Shown in pieces: positions 1 to 9,961 of a DNA stretch of 64,000 nt; positions within the stretch are counted from its first letter, which is position 1, and each line of letters starts with the position of its first letter. Origin of the DNA: Candidatus Allofournierella merdipullorum (GTDB taxonomy: Bacteria; Bacillota; Clostridia; Oscillospirales; Ruminococcaceae); NCBI GenBank assembly GCA_019116345.1, contig DXBV01000020.1:1-64000 (forward strand). Direction: 5' to 3'. Position numbers and translations under genes: made by a program. Under the pieces are notes generated by a model. It saw only the letters and a list, made by a program, of their open reading frames with translations. It did not search any database and had not been told where the DNA came from.

Positions 1-567
1 AGCAATTTTATCAATTTCATCTATATAGATGATACCTTTTTGAGCTTGTTCAATATCATTATCAGCAGCTTGAATTAGTTTTAGTAGAATATTTTCTACG
101 TCTTCACCAACATAGCCTGCTTCTGTAAGTGATGTTGCATCGGCTATAGCAAAAGGAACATTCAATATTTTAGCCAAGGTCTGTGCAAGTAAAGTCTTTC
201 CACTACCAGTTGGTCCTAACATCAAAATATTAGATTTTTGTAATTCAACATCATCCTGCTTTGTAACTCTATTTATACGTTTATAATGGTTATATACAGC
301 TACAGAAAGAGATTTTTTTGCCTCATCTTGTCCTATTACATATTGATTTAATACATCATATATTTCTCTAGGTTTTGGCAACTCTCTAAGTTCAACAGGC
401 TCATTATCATTAACTTCTTCTTCTACAATCTCATCGCAAAGCTTAACACATTCATCGCAGATATAGACTCCTGGTCCAGCCACGAGTTTTCGTACTTGTT
501 CCTGAGTTTTTCCACAGAATGAACATTTCATTTTGCCTTTATTACCCTCACCGAAATTCAACAACAT
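1..567 (-). CDS. clpX: ATP-dependent Clp protease ATP-binding subunit ClpX (partial, runs off window start; AT-rich copy)
   Basis: Minus-strand translation from ATG at 567: [44 protein letters not shown]... (zinc-binding domain) then ...[22 protein letters not shown] (Walker A). Confidence 0.95.
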   Translation of the reverse strand, partial: MLLNFGEGNKGKMKCSFCGKTQEQVRKLVAGPGVYICDECVKLCDEIVEEEVNDNEPVELRELPKPREIYDVLNQYVIGQDEAKKSLSVAVYNHYKRINRVTKQDDVELQKSNILMLGPTGSGKTLLAQTLAKILNVPFAIADATSLTEAGYVGEDVENILLKLIQAADNDIEQAQKGIIYIDEIDKIA

Positions 568-598
568 TCACCTCTTATCTACAGCTAATCATGATTGA

Positions 599-1219
599 CT
601 ATTTATCACTTTTTTCTTCTTGTGGACGAATAATAACTTCATCTATTAAACCATATTTCTTAGCTTCTAACGCTGACATAAAATTATCACGTTCTGTATC
701 TTCTGTAAGTTTTTTTACAGACTGACCAGTATGACGACTTAAGATTTCATTTAAAGTTTCACGAATACGCAAAATTTCACGAGCCTGAATTTGAATATCT
801 GTTGATTGTCCCTGAGCTCCGCCAAGTGGTTGATGTATCATAATGCGAGAATATGGAAGTGCATATCTTTTGCCTTTTGCACCAGCAGCTAAAAGCACAG
901 AGCCCATGCTAGCAGCTTGTCCAATACATATAGTTGATACATCTGGCTTAATATATTGCATAGTATCATAAATAGCTAGCCCGGCAGTAACAACACCGCC
1001 GGGACTATTAATATAAAGGTGAATATCTTTATCCGGGTCTTCAGATTCTAAGAATAGAAGTTGGGCTATTACCACGTTAGCTACATTATCATCAATAGGA
1101 CCACCTAAAAAAATTATACGGTCTTTTAAAAGACGAGAATAAATATCATAGGCACGTTCTCCACGTCCTGACTGTTCAACTACCATAGGTACATAGTTCA
1201 TATCATTCACCCCGGTCAA
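599..1219 (-). CDS. clpP: ATP-dependent Clp protease proteolytic subunit ClpP (AT-rich copy)
   Basis: 206 aa; [16 protein letters not shown] (Ser) and IMIHQPLGG (His) motifs; sits between tig and clpX. Confidence 0.97.
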   Translation of the reverse strand: MTGVNDMNYVPMVVEQSGRGERAYDIYSRLLKDRIIFLGGPIDDNVANVVIAQLLFLESEDPDKDIHLYINSPGGVVTAGLAIYDTMQYIKPDVSTICIGQAASMGSVLLAAGAKGKRYALPYSRIMIHQPLGGAQGQSTDIQIQAREILRIRETLNEILSRHTGQSVKKLTEDTERDNFMSALEAKKYGLIDEVIIRPQEEKSDK

Positions 1220-1242
1220 AAATATTACATTTAATTTTTTAA

Positions 1243-2535
1243 TTAAGCTTCTACAGCACTGTCAATGATGAAGTTAGCAGCTTTTTTGTGAAGTACAGTA
1301 GCTACTAAGTTACCAATGCTGTGGTTCTTTTTAATGATTTTGCTTACTTCTTGTGGAGTTGTACCATAAGTTGCAGCAAGTAAAGCGATTTCAGCGTTGA
1401 TATCAGCGTTTTCAACTTTGATATCTTCAGCTTTTGCAACAGCATCTAACATGAGGTCAGTTTTTACTGCGATTGCAGCACTTTCTTTGTACTGTTCACG
1501 AAGTTTTGCCATATCCATGTTAGCATATTTTAAGTAAGCATCAAGGTTCATACCTTGGTTTTCAAGATTTACGGAAAGTTCCTGAATCATGTTGCTTACA
1601 CGGTTTTCAACCATAACTTCTGGAATATCTACAGTGATATTGTCAGTAGCCTGTTTTAAGATTTCGTTACGGCGTTTAGTATCTGCTTCACGCTGTGCAT
1701 TTTTTTCAATGTTTTCACGAAGTTTTGCTTTCATGTCTTCGATGGATTCATAAGAAGTAGATGCTTTTACGAATTCATCAGTGAGTTCAGGCATTTCTTT
1801 ATGTTTAATGCTGTTAATTTTGCAATGGAATACAGCAGCTTTACCAGCTAAATCTTTAGCATGATATTCTTCTGGGAATGTTACGTTAACGTCTTTTTCT
1901 TCGCCAACTTTAAGACCAACGAGTTGATCTTCAAAAGTATCGATGAAAGAATGAGAACCGATTTGAAGTGGGTAATCTTTACCTTCGCCGCCAGCAAATG
2001 TTACACCGTCAACTTCACCTTTGAAATCTAAAGTGATGAAATCATCGTTTGCAACAGTTGCGCCTTCTTCAGCGTCAACCATTTTTGCATGGTGATTTAA
2101 GATATTTTTTACTTGTTCTTCAACTTGTTCGTCTTTTACTTCAACAGCGTCTTTAGCAACTTTTAATCCTTTGTATTCGCCAAGAGTAACTTCTGGAACA
2201 GGAGTAATAGTAGCTTTGAATACTACGTCTTTACCTTCTTCTAAAGTTACGATGTCAACCTGTGGACGGTCTACTGGATCTAAGTTTTCTTGTTTTAAAG
2301 CTTCATCAAAAGCTTTCTGTGCAACACGATCAAAAGCTTCATCTAAGATAGCTTCTTTACCGATGTTCATTTCAAGAATACGGCGAGGAGCTTTACCTTT
2401 TCTGAAACCAGGAATGTTTACACGATTTGCAAGGGATTTGCAAGCAGCTTTAATACCTTTATCAAGTTCTTCAGCTGGTACTTCAATTGTAAGTACTACC
2501 TTATGATTTTCAATCTTTTCTGTAGTAACGTTCAT
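1243..2535 (-). CDS. tig: Trigger factor (AT-rich copy)
   Basis: 430 aa; N-terminal ribosome-binding signature [17 protein letters not shown] domain [13 protein letters not shown]. Confidence 0.97.
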   Translation of the reverse strand: MNVTTEKIENHKVVLTIEVPAEELDKGIKAACKSLANRVNIPGFRKGKAPRRILEMNIGKEAILDEAFDRVAQKAFDEALKQENLDPVDRPQVDIVTLEEGKDVVFKATITPVPEVTLGEYKGLKVAKDAVEVKDEQVEEQVKNILNHHAKMVDAEEGATVANDDFITLDFKGEVDGVTFAGGEGKDYPLQIGSHSFIDTFEDQLVGLKVGEEKDVNVTFPEEYHAKDLAGKAAVFHCKINSIKHKEMPELTDEFVKASTSYESIEDMKAKLRENIEKNAQREADTKRRNEILKQATDNITVDIPEVMVENRVSNMIQELSVNLENQGMNLDAYLKYANMDMAKLREQYKESAAIAVKTDLMLDAVAKAEDIKVENADINAEIALLAATYGTTPQEVSKIIKKNHSIGNLVATVLHKKAANFIIDSAVEA

Positions 2536-2683
2536 TGTAAAAAAAAACCTCCTGTTTAACTAGTAAACCAAAATTCTTATTGTATATGTTACTGTCATTC
2601 ACCTTAATAGTCACAGTACACCTACTATACTAAATGAATGATATCACAATACTTTCATAAAAACAAGTCTAAGTACAAAAATA

Positions 2684-2704
2684 CCCCAGTCTTATTGACT
2701 GGGG
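2684..2704 (-). terminator. Rho-independent terminator after the tRNA cluster
   Basis: Perfect stem ccccagtc-ttatt-gactgggg; on the minus strand it is followed by TATTTTTG. Confidence 0.75.
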
Positions 2705-2716
2705 ACCAATTTCTTA

Positions 2717-2793
2717 TGGAGCGGAAAACGAGGCTCGAACTCACGACCTCTAGCGTGACAGGCTAGCGTTCTAACCGACTGAACTACCGGGCC
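2717..2793 (-). tRNA. Hybrid tRNA: 5' part tRNA-Asp(GTC), 3' T-arm/acceptor Gly-like; acceptor stem cannot pair
   Basis: Minus strand GGCCCGGTAGTTCAGTCGGTTAGAACGCTAGCCTGTCACGCTAGAGGTCGTGAGTTCGAGCCTCGTTTTCCGCTCCA. Anticodon arm CTAGC-CTGTCAC-GCTAG is good, but 5' GGCCCGG does not pair with 3' TTTCCGC. Confidence 0.8.
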
Positions 2794-2797
2794 ACAA

Positions 2798-2873
2798 TGG
2801 TGGAAGTTAACGGGCTCGAACCGCTGACCCTCTGCTTGTAAGGCAGATGCTCTCCCAGCTGAGCTAAACTTCC
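2798..2873 (-). tRNA. tRNA-Val(TAC)
   Basis: Acceptor GGAAGTT/AACTTCC, anticodon arm TCTGC-CTTACAA-GCAGA, T-arm AGCGG-TTCGAGC-CCGTT, encoded CCA. Confidence 0.95.
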
Positions 2874-2880
2874 AAAAAAA

Positions 2881-2956
2881 TGGAGCGGCTTACGAGGCTC
2901 GAACTCGCTACCTCCACCTTGGCAAGGTGGCGCTCTACCAGATGAGCTAAAGCCGC
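2881..2956 (-). tRNA. tRNA-Gly(GCC)
   Basis: Acceptor GCGGCTT/AAGCCGC, anticodon loop with GCC (CCACCTTGCCAAGGTGG), T-arm GCGAG-TTCGAGC-CTCGT, encoded CCA. Confidence 0.95.
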
Positions 2957-3001
2957 AAATCCATTGGTTTGCACCGCCAATCTCTTTTGGCGACGGTGTT
3001 T

Positions 3002-3030
3002 ATTTTACCGCATCTTTCCTGCTTTGTCAA
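3002..3030 (-). promoter_or_regulatory. Sigma-70/SigA-type promoter for the tRNA operon
   Basis: Minus strand TTGACA-(17 nt)-TAAAAT just upstream of tRNA-Gly. Confidence 0.85.
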
Positions 3031-3095
3031 GACTATTTCTCAACTTTATTTTAGTTTCTCCAAAGATGTGCAAACCATGTGGTTTTATCAGGATT

Positions 3096-3962
3096 TTACA
3101 GGGATTTCAGAAGCTTTGCAATGTCTACATTATAGGTCTTGTCACAGAACTGGCAGTTCACTTCCACACTTTTTTCTTCCTGCGCAAGGCTCTCCAGCTC
3201 CTGGCGGCCCATGCTCAGCAGCGCGCGCTCAACCCGCTGGCGGCTGCAGTCACATTTATAAGCCACATCGTATTCGTCCAGCACCTGCGGGTCGAACCCC
3301 TGCAGGACCAGATCCATGATCTCTTTGGGGCCCATCCCCTGCTGCAGAAGTTTTGTGACGCTGGGAGCCTTTGAGACGTTCTGCTCCAGCATGGAGATCT
3401 CCTGCTCGGTAGCACCGGGCAGAAGCTGGATCATATAGCCGCCCGCACACTGGATGGACAGATCAGGGTTGACCAGAACGCCCAGCGCGCACACGGTAGG
3501 GGTCTGCTCGCTGGTGGCGTAATAGGCGGTGATGTCCTCGGCCACTTCCCCGCTCACCAGCGGGATCTGCCCTACATAGGGCTCTTTGAGGCCCAGATCG
3601 CGCACGACGCTCAGAGTGCCGTCCTTGCCCACAGCGCGGCCCACGTCCAGTTTGCCGTCGCCGCGCAGAGGCAGCTCCACCACCGGGTTCTGCACGTATC
3701 CCTTGACGCAGCCCGCGCCGTCGGCTACAGCCAGTACGGTGCCGGCAGGTCCGCCGCCGTTGAGCCGGAGGGTCAGGGAATCTTTCTCGCTTTTCAAAGT
3801 GATGCCCATCATGGAGGCGGCGGTGAGAAGCCGCCCAAGCGCGGCGCTGGTCACAGCGCTGGTCTTGTGGATGCGCTCGGCCTCGGCCACGATATTGGTG
3901 GAATCCACGCCGTAGAACACCACGCCGCCGTTGTCGGAAATACCGCGAATCATGTTAGCCAT
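3096..3962 (-). CDS. hslO: Hsp33 family redox-regulated chaperone HslO
   Basis: Start chosen at MANMIRGISDNGG; C-terminal zinc site CDC...CQFC. Confidence 0.93.
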   Translation of the reverse strand: MANMIRGISDNGGVVFYGVDSTNIVAEAERIHKTSAVTSAALGRLLTAASMMGITLKSEKDSLTLRLNGGGPAGTVLAVADGAGCVKGYVQNPVVELPLRGDGKLDVGRAVGKDGTLSVVRDLGLKEPYVGQIPLVSGEVAEDITAYYATSEQTPTVCALGVLVNPDLSIQCAGGYMIQLLPGATEQEISMLEQNVSKAPSVTKLLQQGMGPKEIMDLVLQGFDPQVLDEYDVAYKCDCSRQRVERALLSMGRQELESLAQEEKSVEVNCQFCDKTYNVDIAKLLKSL

Positions 3963-4725
3963 TGTGTGTCTTCTCCAGTTGTGTGTATTGTTTGATCGCC
4001 GTAAAAATGTAACGCTGACTGTCCGGCTGCAGCGGCCCGAAGGTCTCGCCGTCCCGCAGTTCCGCCAGCGCAAAACCGTTTTCTTCCAGCACTTGTTTTA
4101 CATAGTCCGCCTCATAGGTGTACTCCGCAAACTGTTCCCGGAACACTTCGCCTGTGTCGAGATACTCGATTTGGATGGAAATGTCCACCCTGTCCCCTTC
4201 CGGCGAACAGGCGTTGCGCCAGCGGCAGACGGCGTCCGGGCCTTCCAGCACGAACTCGTTGTCCGCCAGCACCTGCCGGTGCTTATAGGGGGTGTTAAGG
4301 TCGAAAATGAACACGCCGCCCTCTTCCATGAAAAAGGCAGCCCGGGCCACGGCCTGCTCAAAGCGGGGCGCAGGGCCGATGTGATTGTAGGTGTCAAAGG
4401 TGGACACGGCGCCGCGGATGGTGCCGAACAGGTCGAGGCTGAGGATATCCTGGCGCAGCAGGAGCAGACGCTGGGAGATGCCCAATTCGTCCGCCTTTTC
4501 CCGCAGCACGGCCAACATCTCTTCCGACTGATCCACCCCGATCATGTCATAGCCCGCCTGGGTGAGCATCAGCGTCAAATCGCCGGTGCCGCATCCAAGG
4601 TCAGCCACGATGCCGTCAGTGATACCGTGGGCCTGCAGCTGCTCCGTAACATAAGTATACAGTGCATCGTAGTCCGCTTCGCCGTTCAGCTCGTCATAAA
4701 AATAGGCAAATTCATTGTAAGCCAT
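3955..4725 (-). CDS. Class I SAM-dependent methyltransferase
   Basis: MAYNEFAYFYDELNGEADYDALYTYV...GIVADLGCGTGDLTLML motif I. Confidence 0.85.
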   Translation of the reverse strand: MAYNEFAYFYDELNGEADYDALYTYVTEQLQAHGITDGIVADLGCGTGDLTLMLTQAGYDMIGVDQSEEMLAVLREKADELGISQRLLLLRQDILSLDLFGTIRGAVSTFDTYNHIGPAPRFEQAVARAAFFMEEGGVFIFDLNTPYKHRQVLADNEFVLEGPDAVCRWRNACSPEGDRVDISIQIEYLDTGEVFREQFAEYTYEADYVKQVLEENGFALAELRDGETFGPLQPDSQRYIFTAIKQYTQLEKTHNG

Positions 4726-4732
4726 ATCGACT

Positions 4733-5323
4733 TTACACCTCTTCGGAGAGCAGACTTTCGAAAATCGAGCGCAGCTCATCCACGCCGAAGCCTGTCTCGC
4801 TGCTGGTGAGCACGATCTGCCGGCAGCCGAACTCCTCGGTCAGGAAGGCGAACTCTTCCCTCTTTTTGGCGATCTCGCTTTTTTTCAGTTTGTCCGCTTT
4901 GGTGAGCGCGGCCACGAAGGGAATCTTTCGGTAACGCAGGTACTCCAGCATCTGCATATCGTCGGCGGAAGGCGCATGGCGGCTGTCCAGCAGCTGGACC
5001 AGCAGCACGCAGTTGCGCTCCGCATCAAAATAGCTGTTGATCAGCTGATCCCAGCGCTGCCGGTCCGCAGCGGAGACCTTTGCGTAGCCGTAGCCCGGCA
5101 GGTCAACGAAATAGGCGCCGTCCACCGTATAAAAGTTGATGGTGGCCGTTTTGCCCGGCGTGGCGCTGACGCGCGCGAGATTTTTGCGGTTGCAGAGTTT
5201 ATTGATAAGGCTGGACTTGCCCACGTTGGACCGGCCGGAAAAAACGAACTCCGGCCGGTCGCTTTCGGGAAGCTGGCTGGAAAGACCATAGGAAGCCTGA
5301 AAGTCAGCTTTCTGGTAGTTCAT
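4733..5323 (-). CDS. engB: Ribosome biogenesis GTPase EngB/YsxC
   Basis: FSGRSNVGKSSLINKL, TPGKTATINFY, DLPGYGYAK, TKADK. Confidence 0.95.
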   Translation of the reverse strand: MNYQKADFQASYGLSSQLPESDRPEFVFSGRSNVGKSSLINKLCNRKNLARVSATPGKTATINFYTVDGAYFVDLPGYGYAKVSAADRQRWDQLINSYFDAERNCVLLVQLLDSRHAPSADDMQMLEYLRYRKIPFVAALTKADKLKKSEIAKKREEFAFLTEEFGCRQIVLTSSETGFGVDELRSIFESLLSEEV

Positions 5324-5338
5324 AACGGGCCTCCTTTA

Positions 5339-7798
5339 TCACTGGCGCAGGGTGGACGGATGGGGCTGCTGCTCGACCCGCACTACCGGTTCGGCAGCGC
5401 CAGCCACGGGGGCCTGCTTGGCCTTTTGGGGCCGTCGGGCCTGCCGAGGCGTGAGCAGCGCGTGGCTCAGCACCTGCTCCAGACGGCTCACCGGTACAAA
5501 GCGGACGGCCTTTTTGACCTCTTCGTCCACGTCGTAAAGGTCGCTCTGGTTTGCCTGGGGGATGAGCACCGTTTTGATGCCCTGCCGGTAGGCAGCCATG
5601 CTCTTTTCTTTCAGCCCGCCGATGGGCAGCACGTCGCCGTGGAGGGTGATCTCGCCGGTCATGGCCACATCCGCCCGCACGGGAACGCCGGACAGGCAGG
5701 AAATGAGAGCCGTGGTGAGGGTGACGCCCGCAGAGGGGCCGTCCTTCGGCACAGCGCCCTCGGGGGCGTGGATGTGAAGGTCAGCGGTCTTGAGCTGTTC
5801 GGAGTCGATGCCGTATTCGGCGGCGTGGACCCGCGCAAAGGTGACGGCAAGATGGGCGCTTTCCTTCATCACGTCGCCCAGGGAGCCGGTCAGCTCGATC
5901 TTGCCGGAACCGCCCGGGATGACCTGCACTTCGATGGGCAGGATCGCGCCGCCCACGCTGGTCCAGGCAAGGCCGTTGGCGATGCCGATGGCGTTGGTGC
6001 GGTTGTAGAAGTCCGGCTTGACGCGGCGGGGGCCCATCAAAGGCTCCAGATTGGCGGCAGTGACGGTCACCTTCTCCGTTTCGCCAGCGGCCACCTTGCG
6101 GGCGCACTTGCGCAGCACCTCGGTGATGGCACGTTCCAGACCGCGCACGCCTGCCTCCTGGGTGTAGCCGTCGATGAGGCCATAGATAGCCCCTGGCGTC
6201 AGATTCACCCGCCCCGTCAGGCCGTTTTTCTTCAGTTGCTTGGGCAGCAGGTGCCGTTTGGCAATGTTGAACTTTTCCTCGCGGGTGTAGCTGGGCAGCT
6301 CGATGACGTCCATACGGTCCAGAAGGGGCGCCGGGATGGAGGAAAGGTCATTGGCCGTGGTAATGAAGAACACCTGGCTGAGATCGAAGGGGATGTCAAG
6401 ATAGTGATCCTTGAAGGTCTTGTTCTGTTCCGGATCCAGGGTTTCCAGCAGCGCGGCAGCCGGGTCGCCCCGGAAGTCGGCCGCCAGTTTGTCGATCTCG
6501 TCCAGAAGAATGAGCGGATTCATGCTTTTTGCGGTGGAGACGGCGCTGATGATCTTGCCCGGCATCGCGCCCACATAGGTGCGACGGTGACCGCGGATCT
6601 CCGCCTCGTCCCGCACACCGCCAAGGCTCATGCGGGCGTATTTGCGGCCCATGCACTCGGCGATGGAGCGGGCGATGCTGGTCTTGCCCACGCCCGGAGG
6701 GCCTGCAAGGCAGAGAATCTGGCCCTTGGAATCGGGGTTGAGCATGCGCACCGCCAGCAGTTCCAGAATGCGGTCCTTGACCTTTTTCAGGCCGTAGTGC
6801 TCCCGGTCCAGATGCTTTTCCGCCCGGGCAAGGTCTAGATCGTCGGGGGTGTAAACGCCCCAAGGCAGGCCGAGGCAGGTGTCCAGATAGGTGCGGATGA
6901 CCGCCGCCTCCTGGCTGTTGCCCTGCATTTTGCCCAGGCGCTCCGCCTCTTTTTCCAGCTTTTCGGTGGCTTCCTCCGAAAGGCTGAGGGCCCGGATCTG
7001 CTGGAGATACCGTTCGGCCTCATAGCGGACGTCGTCATCGCCGTCCAGCTCGGTGGCGATGGCGCGCATCTGCTCCCGCAGATAGTAGTCCCGCTGGTTT
7101 TTCTCCATCTGGTCGTTGACCTTGTCTTGGATCTCTTTTTCCAGCTCCAAGACCTGGTTTTCCCGATAAAGAAGATCCAGCGCGGTCTGGAGCCGCCCCA
7201 TCAGGGTGCTCTGCTCCAGGACGGTCTGCTTATCCTGGTATTTGAACAGCAGGTTGGCCGGAATATATTCGCTCAGAAACACCGCGTCGCTTCCGGAAAG
7301 AATGGTGTACACCACATCCTTTGGCATGCGGGGATTCAGTTGCAGATAGGTCTCAAAAGCCTGTTTCAGGCTGCGGATCAGCGCTTCGGCGGCCACGCTG
7401 CCCGCTTTCTGCAGGCCGCGGACCGGCGCTTCCTTCACCGTGACGGTGAGCATCTTTTCGCCGCTTTCCAGCGCCAGCAGACGGGCACGGTACTGCCCTT
7501 CCACCAGGACCTTTACCAGGTCATCGGAGACGCGCATCACCTGCTTGACCTGTGCCACAACACCATAGCGGTACAGATCGGAGGTGGTAGGCTTCTCCAC
7601 GTCCATCTCCCGCTGGGTGATCAGAAAGATGGGGCTGGCGTTGGCCATCGCCCACTCGATGGCGGCGATGCTCTTTTCCCTGCCCACTTCAAAATGAATG
7701 ACGCTGCCCGGGAACACCACAAGCCCGCGCAGGGCAATGGCCGGCAGATGCAGCACATTGTGGTCCACCTTGATCGTTACACGTTCAGACATTGGCAT
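5339..7798 (-). CDS. lon: ATP-dependent protease Lon
   Basis: 819 aa; [15 protein letters not shown] Walker [18 protein letters not shown] catalytic Ser. Confidence 0.97.
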   Translation of the reverse strand: MPMSERVTIKVDHNVLHLPAIALRGLVVFPGSVIHFEVGREKSIAAIEWAMANASPIFLITQREMDVEKPTTSDLYRYGVVAQVKQVMRVSDDLVKVLVEGQYRARLLALESGEKMLTVTVKEAPVRGLQKAGSVAAEALIRSLKQAFETYLQLNPRMPKDVVYTILSGSDAVFLSEYIPANLLFKYQDKQTVLEQSTLMGRLQTALDLLYRENQVLELEKEIQDKVNDQMEKNQRDYYLREQMRAIATELDGDDDVRYEAERYLQQIRALSLSEEATEKLEKEAERLGKMQGNSQEAAVIRTYLDTCLGLPWGVYTPDDLDLARAEKHLDREHYGLKKVKDRILELLAVRMLNPDSKGQILCLAGPPGVGKTSIARSIAECMGRKYARMSLGGVRDEAEIRGHRRTYVGAMPGKIISAVSTAKSMNPLILLDEIDKLAADFRGDPAAALLETLDPEQNKTFKDHYLDIPFDLSQVFFITTANDLSSIPAPLLDRMDVIELPSYTREEKFNIAKRHLLPKQLKKNGLTGRVNLTPGAIYGLIDGYTQEAGVRGLERAITEVLRKCARKVAAGETEKVTVTAANLEPLMGPRRVKPDFYNRTNAIGIANGLAWTSVGGAILPIEVQVIPGGSGKIELTGSLGDVMKESAHLAVTFARVHAAEYGIDSEQLKTADLHIHAPEGAVPKDGPSAGVTLTTALISCLSGVPVRADVAMTGEITLHGDVLPIGGLKEKSMAAYRQGIKTVLIPQANQSDLYDVDEEVKKAVRFVPVSRLEQVLSHALLTPRQARRPQKAKQAPVAGAAEPVVRVEQQPHPSTLRQ

Positions 7799-7806
7799 TC
7801 CCTCCC

Positions 7807-7838
7807 AAAAACGGTACGGGCAAAATGCTCGTACCGTT
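7807..7838 (-). terminator. Strong hairpin plus T-tract between clpX and lon; T-tract abuts the lon RBS
   Basis: aacggtacgggc-aaaat-gctcgtaccgtt; minus strand continues TTTTTGGGAGGGAATGCCAATG(lon start). Confidence 0.75.
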
Positions 7839-7885
7839 TCGATTTCAGAATAATTCTTCTGTAAAGCTGTTTGCCATTACGGCAT

Positions 7886-9205
7886 TTACACCACGGGAAC
7901 CGTGTTCTTATACCGCTTGCGGACTGCGCCGTACTCCAGCACGGGCTCGCCGCCGGCCACAGCCTCGGGGGTGATGGTGACTTTGACAATGGTGGGGTCA
8001 CTGGGGACCTTGTACATGATGGGGATAAGGATCTCTTCCATTACGCTGCGCAGGCCGCGGGCACCGCTCTTGCGCTCGATGGTCTTTTTGGCCACGGCGC
8101 GCAGGGCCTCGTCGGTGAACTCCAGGTCCACGTTGTCCATCTGCATCAAAGCCTGGTACTGCTTGATGACGCTGTTCTTGGGCTCCTTGAGCACCCGGAC
8201 CAGAGCGTCCTCGTCCAGCGGGTCCAGCACGGTGACCACCGGCAGACGGCCGATGAGCTCAGGGATGAGGCCGAACTTCACCAGATCGTGGGGCTCGACC
8301 TTGCGCAGCAGATTCTGCTTTTCCTGTACGGAGGTGTCACGAAGCTTGCTGCCAAAGCCGATGGAGGAGGCGTCGGTGCGGCGCTGGATGTGCTTTTCCA
8401 GGCCGTCGAAGGCGCCGCCGCAGATGAACAGGATGTTCTTGGTATCGATCTGGATGAATTCCTGCTGGGGATGCTTGCGCCCGCCCTGAGGCGGAACGTT
8501 GCTCACGGTGCCCTCCAGGATCTTCAGCAGCGCCTGCTGCACGCCCTCGCCGCCCACGTCGCGGGTGATGGAGGGGTTTTCGCTCTTGCGGGTGATCTTG
8601 TCGATCTCATCGATGTAGATGATGCCGATCTCCGCCCGCTTCACGTCAAAGTCGGCAGCCTGGATGAGCTTGAGCAGGATGTTCTCCACGTCCTCGCCCA
8701 CGTAGCCGGCCTCGGTGAGGGTGGTGGCGTCGGCAATGGCGAAGGGAACGCCCAGCATCTTGGCCAGAGTCTGGGCCAGCAGGGTCTTGCCCACGCCGGA
8801 GGGGCCCAGCAGCAGCACGTTGCTCTTCTGAAGCTCCACGTCGTTCTTGCTCTCGCCGCTCAGGATGCGCTTATAGTGGTTGTAGACAGACACGGCAAGC
8901 ACGCGCTTGGCCTCGTCCTGGCCGATGACGTAACGGTCCAGCCCCTCCTTGATCTCGGCGGGGGTGAGCACGTTTACCGGGTCCAGCGTGGGAGCGGCAT
9001 GCCGCACGTTGTTGCGGCGGGCCGCCGCCTTGGGGGCGTCGGGCTTGCCGTCCTCGTCCAGCAGCGAGGAGCACAGCGTGATGCACTCGCTGCAGATGTT
9101 GACGCCGGGGCCGATGATCATGCGCTCCACTTCGTCCTGGCTTTTGCCGCAGAAGCTGCAGCGCAGATTCTTATCTTTGTCTTTTCCGTTCGAATTGTTT
9201 GCCAT
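7886..9205 (-). CDS. clpX: ATP-dependent Clp protease ATP-binding subunit ClpX (GC-rich copy)
   Basis: [29 protein letters not shown]...; [17 protein letters not shown]. Confidence 0.97.
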   Translation of the reverse strand: MANNSNGKDKDKNLRCSFCGKSQDEVERMIIGPGVNICSECITLCSSLLDEDGKPDAPKAAARRNNVRHAAPTLDPVNVLTPAEIKEGLDRYVIGQDEAKRVLAVSVYNHYKRILSGESKNDVELQKSNVLLLGPSGVGKTLLAQTLAKMLGVPFAIADATTLTEAGYVGEDVENILLKLIQAADFDVKRAEIGIIYIDEIDKITRKSENPSITRDVGGEGVQQALLKILEGTVSNVPPQGGRKHPQQEFIQIDTKNILFICGGAFDGLEKHIQRRTDASSIGFGSKLRDTSVQEKQNLLRKVEPHDLVKFGLIPELIGRLPVVTVLDPLDEDALVRVLKEPKNSVIKQYQALMQMDNVDLEFTDEALRAVAKKTIERKSGARGLRSVMEEILIPIMYKVPSDPTIVKVTITPEAVAGGEPVLEYGAVRKRYKNTVPVV

Positions 9206-9257
9206 AGTTACCCCTAAACGATGCGCCGGCACGCGAAACGCGCCTCGCGCGGATTGA

Positions 9258-9842
9258 TTACCGTTTGGTGATGACCGCGTCGATCAGGCCGTAATTGACG
9301 GCCTCCTGGGCGGACATGAAGTTGTCGCGCTCGGTGTCGGCCATGATCTTTTCGATGGGCTGGCCGGTGTACTCGCTGAGCATGCGATTCATGCGCTCGC
9401 GGGTGCGCACCAGATGATCGGCGTGGATCTTGATGTCGGTGGTCTGACCCTGCAGGCCGCTGAGCAGCGGCTGATGGATCATGATCTCGGCGTTGGGCAG
9501 AGCCAGACGCTTGCCCTTGGCGCCGCTGGCCAGCAGGAATGCGCCCATGGAGGCGGCCATGCCCATGCAGATGGTGGACACGTCGCACTTGATATACTGC
9601 ATGGTGTCGTGGATGGCCATGCCGGCGGTGATGGAACCGCCCGGGCTGTTGATGTAGAGGCTGATGTCCTTCTCGCTGTCCTGGCCTTCCAGATACAGCA
9701 GCTGGGCCACCACCAGGCTGGCGGTGGCGTCGTTGACCTCATCGCTGAGCATGATGATGCGGTCGTTCAAAAGGCGGGAAAAGATGTCGTAAGAGCGCTC
9801 GCCCCGGGCGGTCTGCTCCACAACGTAAGGAACCAAACTCAT
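9258..9842 (-). CDS. clpP: ATP-dependent Clp protease proteolytic subunit ClpP (GC-rich copy)
   Basis: 194 aa; [41 protein letters not shown]. Confidence 0.97.
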   Translation of the reverse strand: MSLVPYVVEQTARGERSYDIFSRLLNDRIIMLSDEVNDATASLVVAQLLYLEGQDSEKDISLYINSPGGSITAGMAIHDTMQYIKCDVSTICMGMAASMGAFLLASGAKGKRLALPNAEIMIHQPLLSGLQGQTTDIKIHADHLVRTRERMNRMLSEYTGQPIEKIMADTERDNFMSAQEAVNYGLIDAVITKR

Positions 9843-9879
9843 TTGGCTGTACCTCCCAGTGAAAAATGTAAGCAGTCTT

Positions 9880-9921
9880 GCAAAATTGACCGATACGGGC
9901 CGCAGAGCGCGTATCGGTCAA
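9880..9921 (-). terminator. Hairpin/terminator between tig and clpP
   Basis: 12-bp perfect stem ttgaccgatacg ... cgtatcggtcaa; minus strand followed by TTTTG. Confidence 0.6.
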
Positions 9922-9961
9922 TGCAGGACGGCTTATGTAAGGTGAAGCGCCGTTCGGGCGA

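Noticed and set aside
2975-2992. Hairpin cgccaa-tctctt-ttggcg as hslO terminator
   Set aside because: No T-run on the minus strand and it lies downstream of the tRNA promoter, so it is more likely part of the tRNA transcript leader.
2964-3374. 136-aa plus-strand ORF over the tRNA promoter and hslO 3' end
   Set aside because: Overlaps a strong minus-strand promoter and the hslO coding end; translation is not protein-like.
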